Assembly (NCBI GenBank): GCA_920105625.2
Contig: OV050030.1
Coordinates: forward strand, 236,437,889 to 236,501,888
Length of the DNA stretch: 64,000 bases
Source: Clusia tigrina
Taxonomy: Eukaryota; Arthropoda; Insecta; Diptera; Clusiidae
Reading direction: 5' to 3'
Part shown: one piece after another, positions 1 through 10,468 of the stretch
Position numbering within the stretch: the stretch's first letter is position 1
Layout: every line of letters begins with the position of its first letter
Made by a program: the position numbers and the translations under genes
The notes under the pieces: generated by a model
Seen by the model: only the letters and a program-made list of their open reading frames with translations
Databases searched by the model: none
What the model was told of the DNA's origin: nothing

Positions 1-327
1 TTGAGCGATAGCTTAATTTGACAAGAGGCTCGAGTACTTTATTGTTACAAAATTTTAAGGTTTTATGACGCTCCAGTAAAAAGTTACAAGCATTTGTATG
101 TTGCAAACTTTGATAGGTGTAGGATGCACCGTATAGAAGTTAGGGCCATTTGAAGTTTTATCAGTGTTTGATTTGGGACTCAAGGGTAGCATAGCTTTGA
201 GCGATAGCTTAAATTGACAAGAGGCTCGAATAATTTATTGTTACAAAATTTTAAGGTTTTATGACGCTCCAGTAAAAAGTTACAAGCATTTGTATGTTGC
301 AAACTGTGATAGGTGTAGGACGTAGCG

Positions 328-362
328 TATATAAGTTAGGGCCATTTGAAGATTTATCAGTG
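328..362 (+). promoter_or_regulatory. TATA+Inr-like core in b-type monomer (representative)
   Basis: TATATAAG at 328-335 matches the TATA consensus TATAWAWR. An initiator-like TCAGTG lies downstream, with its A at 359, 31 bp from the first T of the box. That is the standard spacing in insect core promoters. The motif pair recurs in most b-type monomers, about one per HOR unit. Copies near 52,015 and 55,944 read TAGATAAG, which spoils the box. Activity is unproven; this is motif and spacing evidence only. Confidence 0.4.
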
Positions 363-523
363 CTTGATTTGGGACTCAAGGGTAGCATAGCTTTGAGCGA
401 TAGCTTAAATTGACAAGAGGCTCGAGTACTTTATTGTTACAAAATTTCAAGGTTTTATGACGCTCCAGTAAAAAGCTACAAGCATTTGAATGTTGCAAAC
501 TTTGATAGGTGTAGGACGTACCG

Positions 524-558
524 TATAAAAGTTAGGGCCATTTGAAGTTTTATCAGTG
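524..558 (+). promoter_or_regulatory. TATA+Inr-like core in c-type monomer (representative)
   Basis: TATAAAAG at 524-531 is a full-consensus TATA box. TCAGTG follows with its A at 555, again 31 bp from the first T. The same pair appears in most c-type monomers. A few c copies have TCAATG instead (near 1,745, 6,105, 12,999 and 14,974), which weakens the initiator. Most a, e and f monomers carry TATAGAAG at the aligned site. Whether transcription starts here cannot be told from sequence alone. Confidence 0.42.
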
Positions 559-980
559 TTTGATTTGGGACACAAGGGTAGCATAGCTTTCAGCGATAAC
601 TTAAATTGACAAGAGGCTCGAGTACTTTATTGTTACAAAATTTCAAGGTTTTATGACGCTCCAGTAAAAAGCTACAAGCATTTGTGTGTTGCAAACTTTG
701 ATGGGTGTAGGGCGTACCGTATAGAAGTTAGGGCCATTTGTAGTTTTATCAGTGTTTGATTTTGGACTCAAGGGTAGCATAGCTTTGAGCGATAGCTTAA
801 ATTGACAAGAAGCTCGAGTACTTTATTGTTACAAATTTTCAAGGTTTTATGACGCTCCAGTAAAAAGTTACAACCATTTGTATGTTGCAAACTTTGATAG
901 GTGTAGGACGTACCGTATAGAAGTTAGGGCCATTTGATGTTTTAGCAGTGTTTCATTTGGGACTCAAGGGTGGCATAGCT

Positions 981-1193
981 TTGAGCCATAACTTAAATTG
1001 ACAAGAGGCTCGAGTACTTTATTGTTACAAAATGTCAAGGTTTTATGATGCTCCAGTAAAAAGTTACAAACATTTGTATGTTGCAAGCATTTGTATGTTG
1101 CAAACTTTGATAGGTGTAGGACGTACCGTATAGAAGTTAGGGCCATTTGAAGTTTTATCAGTGTTTGATTTGGGAGTCAAGGGTAGCAAAGCT
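981..1193 (+). repeat. f-type 213-bp monomer with 17-bp internal tandem duplication
   Basis: In this monomer catttgtatgttgcaag is immediately followed by a second catttgtatgttgcaa, which adds 17 bp to the 196-bp unit. The same duplication occurs about 26 times in the window, near 1,070, 2,264, 4,243, 5,430, 10,347, 12,320, 14,297, 15,490, 16,681, 17,485, 19,070, 20,262, 28,727, 36,000, 37,391, 38,368, 40,348, 44,467, 46,249, 46,464, 48,240, 54,720, 56,692, 58,860, 61,622 and 63,008. It usually travels with gatgctcc and gagccataac, so it marks one monomer lineage. At 54,720 it sits in a differently marked monomer. The 213-bp length is divisible by three and leaves a 60-codon minus-strand frame open; I do not call that frame a gene. 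Confidence 0.92.
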
Positions 1194-4100
1194 TTGAGCG
1201 ATAGCTTAATTTGACAAGAGGCTCGAGTACTTTATTGTTACAAAATTTTAAGGTTTTATGACGCTCCAGTAAAAAGTTACAAGCATTTGTATGTTGCAAA
1301 CTTTGATAGGTGCAGGATGCCCGGTTAGAAGTTAGGGCCATTTGACGTTTTATCAGTGTTTGATTTGGGACTCAAGGGTAGCATAGCTTTGAGCGATAGC
1401 TTAAATTGACAAGAGGCTCGAATAATTTATTGTTACAAAATTTTAAGGTTTTATGACGCTCCAGTAAAAAGTTACAAGCATTTGATTGTTGCAAACTTTG
1501 ATAGGTGTATGACGTAGCGTATATAAGTTAGGGCCATTTGAAGTTTTATCAGTGCTTGATTTGGGACTCAAGGGTAGCATAGCTTTGAGCGATAGCTTAA
1601 ATTGACAAGAGGCTCGAGTACTTTACTGTTACAAAATTTCAAGGTTTTATGACGCTCCAGTAAAATGCTACAAGCATTTGAATGTTGCAAACTTTGATAG
1701 GTGTAGGACGTACCGTATAAAAGTTAGCGGAATTTGAAGTTTTATCAATGTTTGATTTGGGACACAAGGGTAGCATAGCTTTCAGCGATAACTTAAATTG
1801 ACAAGAGGCTCGAGTACTTTATTGTTACAAAATGTCAAGGTTTTATGACGCTCCAGTAAAAGCTACAAGCATTTGTGTGTTGCAAACTTTGATGGGTGTA
1901 GGGCGTACCGTATAGAAGTTAGGGCCATTTGTAGTTTTATCAGTGTTTGATTTTGGACTCAAGGGTAGCATAGCTTTGAGCGATAGCTTAAAATGACAAG
2001 AGGCTCGAGTACTTTATTGTTACAAAATTTCAAGGTTTTATGACGCTCCAGTAAAAAGCTACAAGCATTTGTGTGTTGCAAACTTTGATGGGTGTAGGGC
2101 GTACCGTATAGAAGTTAGGGCCATTTGTAGTTTTATCAGTGTTTGATTTTGGACTCAAGGGTAGCATAGCTTTCAGCGATAACTTAAATTGACAAGAGGC
2201 TCGAGTACTTTATTGTTACAAAATGTCAAGGTTTTATGATGCTCCAGTAAAAAGTTACAAACATTTGTATGTTGCAAGCATTTGTATGTTGCAAACTTTG
2301 ATAGGTGTAGGATGTACCGTATAGAAGTTAGGGCCATTTGAAGTTTTATCAGTGTTTGATTTGGGACTCAAGGGTAGCAAAGCTTTGAGCGATAGCTTAA
2401 TTTGACAAGAGGCTCGAGTACTTTATTGTTACAAAATTTTAAGGTTTTATGACGCTCCAGTAAAAAGTTACAAGCATTTGTATGTTGCAAACTTTGATAG
2501 GTGTAGGATGCACCGTATAGAAGTTAGGGCCATTTGAAGTTTTATCAGTGTTTGATTTGGGACTCAAGGGTAGCATAGCTTTGAGCGATAGCTTAAATTG
2601 ACAAGAGGCTCGAATAATTTATTGTTACAAAATTTCAAGGTTTTATGACGCTCCAGTAAAAAGTTACAAGCATTTGTATGTTGCAAACTGTGATAGGTGT
2701 AGGACGTAGCGTATATAAGTTAGGGCCATTTGAAGATTTATCAGTGCTTGATTTGGGACTCAAGGGTAGCATAGCTTTGAGCGATAGCTTAAATTGACAA
2801 GAGGCTCGAGTACTTTATTGTTACAAAATTTCAAGGTTTTATGACGCTCCAGTTAAAAGCTACAAGCATTTGAATGTTGCAAACTTTGATAGGTGTAGGA
2901 CGTACCGTATAAAAGTTAGGGCCAATTGAAGTTTTATCAGTGTTTGATTTGGGACACAAGGGTAGCATAGCTTTCAGCGATAACTTAAATTGACAAGAGG
3001 CTCGAGTACTTTATTGTTACAAAATTTCAAGGTTTTATGACGCTCCAGTAAAAGCTACAAGCATTTGTGTGTTGCAAACTTTGATGGGTGTAGGGCGTAC
3101 CGTATAGAAGTTAGGGCCATTTGTAGTTTTATCAGTGTTTGATTTTGGACTCAAGGGTAGCATAGCTTTGAGCGATAGCTTAAAATGACAAGAAGCTCGA
3201 GTACTTTATTGTTACAAAATTTTAAGGTTTTATGACGCTCCAGTAAAAAGTTACAAGCATTTGTATGTTGCAAACTTTGATAGGTGTAGGATGAACCGTA
3301 TAGAAGTTAGGGCCATTTGAAGTTTTATCAGTGTTTGATTTGGGACTCAAGGGTAGCATAGCTTTGAGCGATAGCTTAAATTGACAAGAGGCTCGAATAA
3401 TTTATTGTTACAAAATTTCAAGGTTTTATGACGCTCCAGTAAAAAGTTACAAGCATTTGTATGTTGCAAACTTTGATAGGTGTAGGACGTAGCGTATATA
3501 AGTTAGGGCCATTTGAAGTTTTATCAGTGCTTGATTTGGGACACAAGGGTAGCATAGCTTTGAGCGATAGCTTAAATTGACAAGAGGCTCGAGTACTTTA
3601 TTGTTACAAAATTTCAAGGTTTTATGACGCTCCAGTAAAAAGCTACAAGCATTTGAATGTTGCAAACTTTGATAGGTGTAGGACGTACCGTATAAAAGTT
3701 AGGGCCATTTGAAGTTTTGTCAGTGTTTGATTTGGGACACAAGGGTATCATAGCTTTCAGCGATAACTTAAATTGACAAGAGGCTCGAGTACTTTATTGC
3801 TACAAAATTTCAAGGTTCTATGACGCTCCAGTAAAAAGCTACAAGCATTTGTGTGTTGCAAACTTTGATGGGTGTAGGGCGTACCGTATATAAGTTAGGG
3901 CCATTTGTAGTTTTATCAGTGTTTGATTTTGGACTCAAGGGTAGCATAGCTTTGAGCGATAGCTTAAATTGACAAGAAGCTCGAGTACTTTATTGTTACA
4001 AAATTTCAAGGTTTTATGACGCTCCAGTAAAAAGTTACAAGCATTTGTATGTTGCAAACTTTGATAGGTGTAGGACGTACCGTATAGAAGTTAGGGCCAT

Positions 4101-4360
4101 TTGATGTTTTAGCAGTGTTTGATTTGGGACTCAAGGGTGGCATAGCTTTGAGCCATAACTTAAATTGACAAGAGGCTCGAGTACTTTATTGTTACAAAAT
4201 GTCAAGGTTTTATGATGCTCCAGTAAAAAGTTACAAACATTTGTATGTTGCAAGCATTTGTATGTTGCAAACTTTGATAGGTATAGGACGTACCGTATAG
4301 AAGTTAGGGCCATTTGAAGTTTTATCAGTGTTTGATTTGGGACTCAAGGGTAGCAAACCT

Positions 4361-6358
4361 TTGAGCGATAGCTTAATTTGACAAGAGGCTCGAGTACTTT
4401 ATTGTTACAAAATTTTAAGGTTTTATGACGCTCCAGTAAAAAGTTACAAGCATTTGTATGTTGCAAACTTTGATAGGTGTAGGATGCACCGTATAGAAGT
4501 TAGGGCCATTTGAAGTTTTATCAGTGTTTGATTTGGGACTCAAGGGTAGCATAGCTTTGAGCGATAGCTTAAATTGACAAGAGGCTCGAATAATTTATTG
4601 TTACAAAATTTTAAGGTTTTATGACGCTCCAGTAAAAAGTTACAAGCATTTGTATGTTGCAAACTGTGATAGGTGTAGGACGTAGCGTATATAAGTTAGG
4701 GCCATTTGAAGATTTATCAGTGCTTGATTTGGGACTCAAGGGTAGCATAGCTTTGAGCGATAGCTTAAATTGACAAGAGGCTCGAGTACTTTATTGTTAC
4801 AAAATTTCAAGGTTTTATGACGCTCCAGTAAAAAGCTACAAGCATTTGAATGTTGCAAACTTTGATAGGTGTAGGACGTACCGTATAAAAGTTAGGGCCA
4901 TTTGAAGTTTTATCAGTGTTTGATTTGGGACACAAGGGTAGCATAGCTTTCAGCGATAACTTAAATTGACAAGAGGCTCGAGTACTTTATTGTTACAAAA
5001 TTTCAAGGTTTTATGACGCTCCAGTAAAAAGCTACAAGCATTTGTGTGTTGCAAACTTTGATGGGTGTAGGGCGTACCGTATAGAAGTTAGGGCCATTTG
5101 TAGTTTTATCAGTGTTTGATTTTGGACTCAAGGGTAGCATAGCTTTGAGCGATAGCTTAAATTGACAAGAAGCTCGAGTACTTTATTGTTACAAAATTTC
5201 AAGGTTTTATGACGCTCCAGTAAAAAGTTACAAGCATTTGTATGTTGCAAACTTTGATAGGTGTAGGACGTACCGTATAGAAGTTGGGGCCATTTGATGT
5301 TTTAGCAGTGTTTGATTTGGGACTCAAGGGTGGCATAGCTTTGAGCCATAACTTAAATTGACAAGAGGCTCGAGTACTTTATTGTTACAAAATGTCAAGG
5401 TTTTATGATGCTCCAGTAAAAAGTTACAAACATTTGTATGTTGCAAGCATTTGTATGTTGCAAACTTTGATAGGTGTAGGACGTACCGTATAGAAGTTAG
5501 GGCCATTTGAAGTTTTATCAGTGTTTGATTTGGGAGTCAAGGGTAGCAAAGCTTTGAGCGATAGCTTAATTTGACAAGAGGCTCGAGTACTTTATTGTTA
5601 CAAAATTTTAAGGTTTTATGACGCTCCAGTAAAAAGTTACAAGCATTTGTATGTTGCAAACTTTGATAGGTGCAGGATGCCCGGTTAGAAGTTAGGGCCA
5701 TTTGACGTTTTATCAGTGTTTGATTTGGGACTCAAGGGTAGCATAGCTTTGAGCGATAGCTTAAATTGACAAGAGGCTCGAATAATTTATTGTTACAAAA
5801 TTTTAAGGTTTTATGACGCTCCAGTAAAAAGTTACAAGCATTTGATTGTTGCAAACTTTGATAGGTGTATGACGTAGCGTATATAAGTTAGGGCCATTTG
5901 AAGTTTTATCAGTGCTTGATTTGGGACTCAAGGGTAGCATAGCTTTGAGCGATAGCTTAAATTGACAAGAGGCTCGAGTACTTTACTGTTACAAAATTTC
6001 AAGGTTTTATGACGCTCCAGTAAAATGCTACAAGCATTTGAATGTTGCAAACTTTGATAGGTGTAGGACGTACCGTATAAAAGTTAGCGGAATTTGAAGT
6101 TTTATCAATGTTTGATTTGGGACACAAGGGTAGCATAGCTTTCAGCGATAACTTAAATTGACAAGAGGCTCGAGTACTTTATTGTTACAAAATGTCAAGG
6201 TTTTATGACGCTCCAGTAAAAGCTACAAGCATTTGTGTGTTGCAAACTTTGATGGGTGTAGGGCGTACCGTATAGAAGTTAGGGCCATTTGTAGTTTTAT
6301 CAGTGTTTGATTTTGGACTCAAGGGTAGCATAGCTTTGAGCGATAGCTTAAAATGACA
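4361..6358 (+). repeat. Second copy of a ~2-kb duplication (first copy 1-1,998, offset 4,360)
   Basis: Bases 1 to about 1,998 and 4,361 to about 6,358 are almost identical and share rare variants: gtgcaggatgcccggtt at about 1,311 and 5,671, gtatgacgtagcg, a c-type monomer with gttagcgg, and a d-type monomer with a 1-bp shorter A run. Scattered single differences occur, such as caacc versus caagc at about 872 and 5,232. Similarity ends near 2,000 and 6,360, where gaggctcg faces gaagctcg and the following monomers differ. The first copy runs into the window edge, so the full duplication may be longer. Confidence 0.88.
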
Positions 6359-7229
6359 AGAAGCTCGAGTACTTTATTGTTACAAAATTTTAAGGTTTTA
6401 TGACGCTCCAGTAAAAAGTTACAAGCATTTGTATGTTGCAAACTTTGATAGGTGTAGGATGAACCGTATAGAAGTTAGGGCCATTTGAAGTTTTATCAGT
6501 GTTTGATTTGGGACTCAAGGGTAGCATAGCTTTTAGCGATAGCTTAAATTGACAAGAGGCTCGAATAATTTATTGTTACAAAATTTCAAGGTTTTATGAC
6601 GCTCCAGTAAAAAGTTACAAGCATTTGTATGTTGCAAACTTTGATAGGTGTAGGACGTAGCGTATATAAGTTAGGGCCATTTGAAGTTTTATCAGTGCTT
6701 GATTTGGGACTCAAGGGTAGCATAGCTTTGAGCGATAGCTTAAATTGACAAGAGGCTCGAGTACTTTATTGTTACAAAATTTCAAGGTTTTATGACGCTC
6801 CAGTAAAAAGCTACAAGCATTTGAATGTTGCAAACTTTGATAGGTGTAGGACGTACCGTATAAAAGTTAGGGCCATTTGAAGTTTTGTCAGTGTTTGATT
6901 TGGGACACAAGGGTATCATAGCTTTCAGCGATAACTTAAATTGACAAGAGGCTCGAGTACTTTATTGCTACAAAATTTCAAGGTTTTATGACGCTCCAGT
7001 AAAAAGCTACAAGCATTTGTGTGTTGCAAACTTTGATGGGTGTAGGGCGTACCGTATAGAAGTTAGGGCCATTTGTAGTTTTATCAGTGTTTGATTTTGG
7101 ACTCAAGGGTAGCATAGCTTTGAGCGATAGCTTAAATTGACAAGAAGCTCGAGTACTTTATTGTTACAAAATTTCAAGGTTTTATGACGCTCCAGTAAAA
7201 AGTTACAAGCATTTGTATGTTGCAAACTT

Positions 7230-8490
7230 TGATAGGTGTAGGACGTACCGTATAAAAGTTAGGGCCATTTGAAGTTTTATCAGTGTTTGATTAGGGACTC
7301 AAGGGTAGCATAGCTTTGAGCGATAACTTAAATTGATAAGAGGCTCGAGCACTTTATTGTTACAAAATTTCAAGGTTTTATGACGCTCTAGTAAAAAGTT
7401 ATAAGCATTAGTATGTTGCAAACTTTGATAGGTGTAGGACGTACCGAATAGAAGTTAGGGCCATTTGAAGTTTTATCAGTGTTTGATTTGGGACTCAAGG
7501 GTAGCATAGCTTTGAGCGATAGCTTAAATTGACAAGAGGCTCGAATACTTTATTGTTACAAAATATCAAGGTTTTATGACGCTCCAGTAAAAAGTTACAA
7601 GCATTTGTATGTTGCAAACTTTAATTGGTGTAGGACGTACCGTATAGAAGTTAGGGCCATTTGAAGTTTTATCAGTTTTTGATTTGAGACTCAAGGGTAG
7701 CATAGCTTTGAGCGATAGCTTAAGTTGACAAGAGACTCGAGTACTTTATTGTTACAAAATTTCAATGTTTTATGACGCTCCAGTAAAAAGTTACAAGCAT
7801 TTATATGTTGCAAACTTTGATAGGTGTAGGACGTACCGTATAGAAGTTAGGGCCATTTGAAGTTTTATCAGTGTTTTATTTGGGACTCAAGGGTAGCAAA
7901 GCTTTGAGCGATAGCTTAAATTGACAAGAGGCTCGAGTACTTTATTGTTACAAAATTTCAAGGTTTTATGACGCTCCAGTAAAAAGCTACAAGCAGTTGA
8001 ATTTTGCAAACTTTGATAGGTGTAGGACGTACCGTATAAAAGTTAGGGCCATTTGAAGTTTTATCAGTGTTTGAATTGGGACTCAAGGGTAGCATAGCTT
8101 TCAGCGATAACTTAAATTGACAAGAGACTCGTGTACTTTATTGTTACAAAATTTCAAGGTTTTATGACGCTCCAGTAAAAAGTTACAAGCATTTATATGT
8201 TGCAAAGTTTGATAGGTGTAGGACGTACCGTATAGAAGTTAGGGCCATTTGAAGTTTTATTAGTGTCTGATTTGGGACTCAAGGGTAGCATAGCTTTGAG
8301 CGATATATTAAATTGACAAGAGGCTCGAGTACTTTATTGTTACAAAATTTCAAGGTTTTATGACGCTCCAGTAAAAAGTTACAAGCATTTATATGTTGCA
8401 AACTTTGATAGGTGTAGGATGTACCGTATAGAAGTTAGGGCCATTTGAAGTTTTATCAGTGTTTGATTTGGGACTCAAGGGTAGCAAAGC
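7230..8490 (+). repeat. Patch of divergent monomer types inside the left array
   Basis: The monomers here do not belong to the a-f set. They carry gattgataag-type changes, gctctagtaaaaag with cattagtatg, accgaatag, tttaattggtg, gagactcgag, catttatatg, gcagttgaattttgc and gtgtctgatttgg with gatatattaaattg. The same variants dominate parts of the right half, for example 29,200-30,747, 36,490-37,080, 40,660-43,400 and 63,300-63,960. Period and orientation are unchanged. It may be an older unhomogenised remnant or a block moved from the right-hand array. Confidence 0.85.
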
Positions 8491-10468
8491 TTTGAGCGAT
8501 AGCTTAATTTGACAAGAGGCTCGAGTACTTTATTGTTACAAAATTTTAAGGTTTTATGACGCTCCAGTAAAAAGTTACAAGCATTTGTATGTTGCAAACT
8601 TTGATAGGTGTAGGATGCACCGTATAGAAGTTAGGGCCATTTGAAGTTTTATCAGTGTTTGATTTGGGACTCAAGGGTAGCATAGCTTTGAGCGATAGCT
8701 TAAATTGACAAGAGGCTCGAATAATTTATTGTTACAAAATTTCAAGGTTTTATGACGCTCCAGTAAAAAGTTACAAGCATTTGTATGTTGCAAACTGTGA
8801 TAGGTGTAGGACGTAGCGTATATAAGTTAGGGCCATTTGAAGATTTATCAGTGCTTGATTTGGGACTCAAGGGTAGCATAGCTTTGAGCGATAGCTTAAA
8901 TTGACAAGAGGCTCGAGTACTTTATTGTTACAAAATTTCAAGGTTTTATGACGCTCCAGTAAAAAGCTACAAGCATTTGAATGTTGCAAACTTTGATAGG
9001 TGTAGGACGTACCGTATAAAAGTTAGGGCCATTTGAAGTTTTATCAGTGTTTGATTTGGGACACAAGGGTAGCATAGCTTTCAGCGATAACTTAAATTGA
9101 CAAGAGGCTCGAGTACTTTATTGTTACAAAATTTCAAGGTTTTATGACGCTCCAGTTAAAAGCTACAAGCATTTGAATGTTGCAAACTTTGATATGTGTA
9201 GGACGTACCGTATAGAAGTTAGGGCCATTTGTAGTTTTATCAGTGTTTGATTTTGGACTCAAGGGTAGCATAGCTTTGAGCGATAGCTTAAAATGACAAG
9301 AAGCTCGAGTACTTTATTGTTACAAAATTTTAAGGTTTTATGACGCTCCAGTAAAAAGTTACAAGCATTTGTATGTTGCAAACTTTGATAGGTGTAGGAT
9401 GAACCGTATAGAAGTTAGGGCCATTTGAAGTTTTATCAGTGTTTGATTTGGGACTCAAGGGTAGCATTGCTTTGAGCGATAGCTTAAATTGACAAGAGGC
9501 TCGAATAATTTATTGTTACAAAATTTCAAGGTTTTATGACGCTCCAGTAAAAAGGTACAAGCATTTGTATGTTGCAAACTTTGATAGGTGTAGGACGTAG
9601 CGTATATAAGTTAGGGCCATTTGAAGTTTTATCAGTGCTTGATTTGGGACTCAAGGGTAGCATAGCTTTGAGCGATAGCTTAAATTGACAAGAGGCTCGA
9701 GTACTTTATTGTTACAAAATTTCAAGGTTTTATGACGCTCCAGTAAAAAGCTACAAGCATTTGAATGTTGCAAACTTTGATAGGTGTAGGACGTACCGTA
9801 GAAAAGTTACGGCCATTTGAAGTTTTGTCAGTGTTTGATTTGGGACACAAGGGTATCATAGCTTTCAGCGATAACTTAAATTGACAAGAGGCTCGAGTAC
9901 TTTATTGCTACAAAATTTCAAGGTTTTATGACGCTCCACTAAAAAGCTACAAGCATTTGTTTGTTGCAAACTTTGATGGGTGTAGGGCGTACCGTATAGA
10001 AGTTAGGGCCATTTGTAGTTTTATCAGTGTTTGATTTTGGACTCAAGGGTAGCATAGCTTTGAGCGATAGCTTAAATTGACAAGAAGCTCGAGTACTTTA
10101 TTGTTACAAAATTTCAAGGTTTTATGACGCTCCAGTAAAAAGTTACAAGCATTTGTATGTTGCAAACTTTGATAGGTGTAGGACGTACCGTATAGAAGTT
10201 AGGGCCATTTGATGTTTTAGCAGTGTTTGATTTGGGACTCAAGGGTGGCATAGCTTTGAGCCATAACTTAAATTGACAAGAGGCTCGAGTACTTTATTGT
10301 TACAAAATGTCAAGGTTTTATGATGCTCCAGTAAAAAGTTACAAACATTTGTATGTTGCAAGCATTTGTATGTTGCAAACTTTGATAGGTGTAGGACGTA
10401 CCGTATAGAAGTTAGGGCCATTTGAAGTTTTATCAGTGTTTGATTTGGGACTCAAGGGTAGCAAAGCT

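Larger units (their letters stand above)
1..1193 (+). repeat. 6-mer higher-order repeat unit (a-b-c-d-e-f), reference copy
   Basis: Five 196-bp monomers plus one 213-bp monomer give 1,193 bp. Monomers begin at 1 (a: aatttgac, gatgcaccg), 197 (b: cgaataattt, tagcgtatataag), 393 (c: catttgaatg, accgtataaaag), 589 (d: ttcagcgataac, gtgtgttgc), 785 (e: gacaagaagctcg, atttgatg) and 981 (f: gagccataac, 17-bp duplication). The next unit starts at 1,194 with the same a-type sequence. Other copies with exactly this spacing are 4,361-5,553, 14,420-15,612 and 19,192-20,384. Confidence 0.93.

Noticed and set aside
60..90. Stem-loop TTTTA...TAAAA around atgacgctccag in each monomer as a structural RNA
   Set aside because: Only five AT pairs with an 11-base loop, not extended by compensating changes. 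Too weak to call.
1..196. CENP-B box in the monomer
   Set aside because: No stretch matches the essential TTCG...CGGGA pattern. A centromere role therefore rests only on HOR structure.
1..230. RNA polymerase III B box (ggctcgagtac or ggctcgaataa resembling GGTTCGANTCC)
   Set aside because: Too many mismatches, no matching A box at a fitting distance and no terminator run of T. No tRNA-like fold was seen.
964..1146. Minus-strand 60-residue frames (MALTSIRYVLHLSKF...) repeated across the array as a gene family
   Set aside because: They lie exactly on the 213-bp f monomers and are conserved like the surrounding non-coding bases. Start and stop fall where single substitutions allow, and there is no recognisable domain. 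Satellite homogenisation is enough to explain them.
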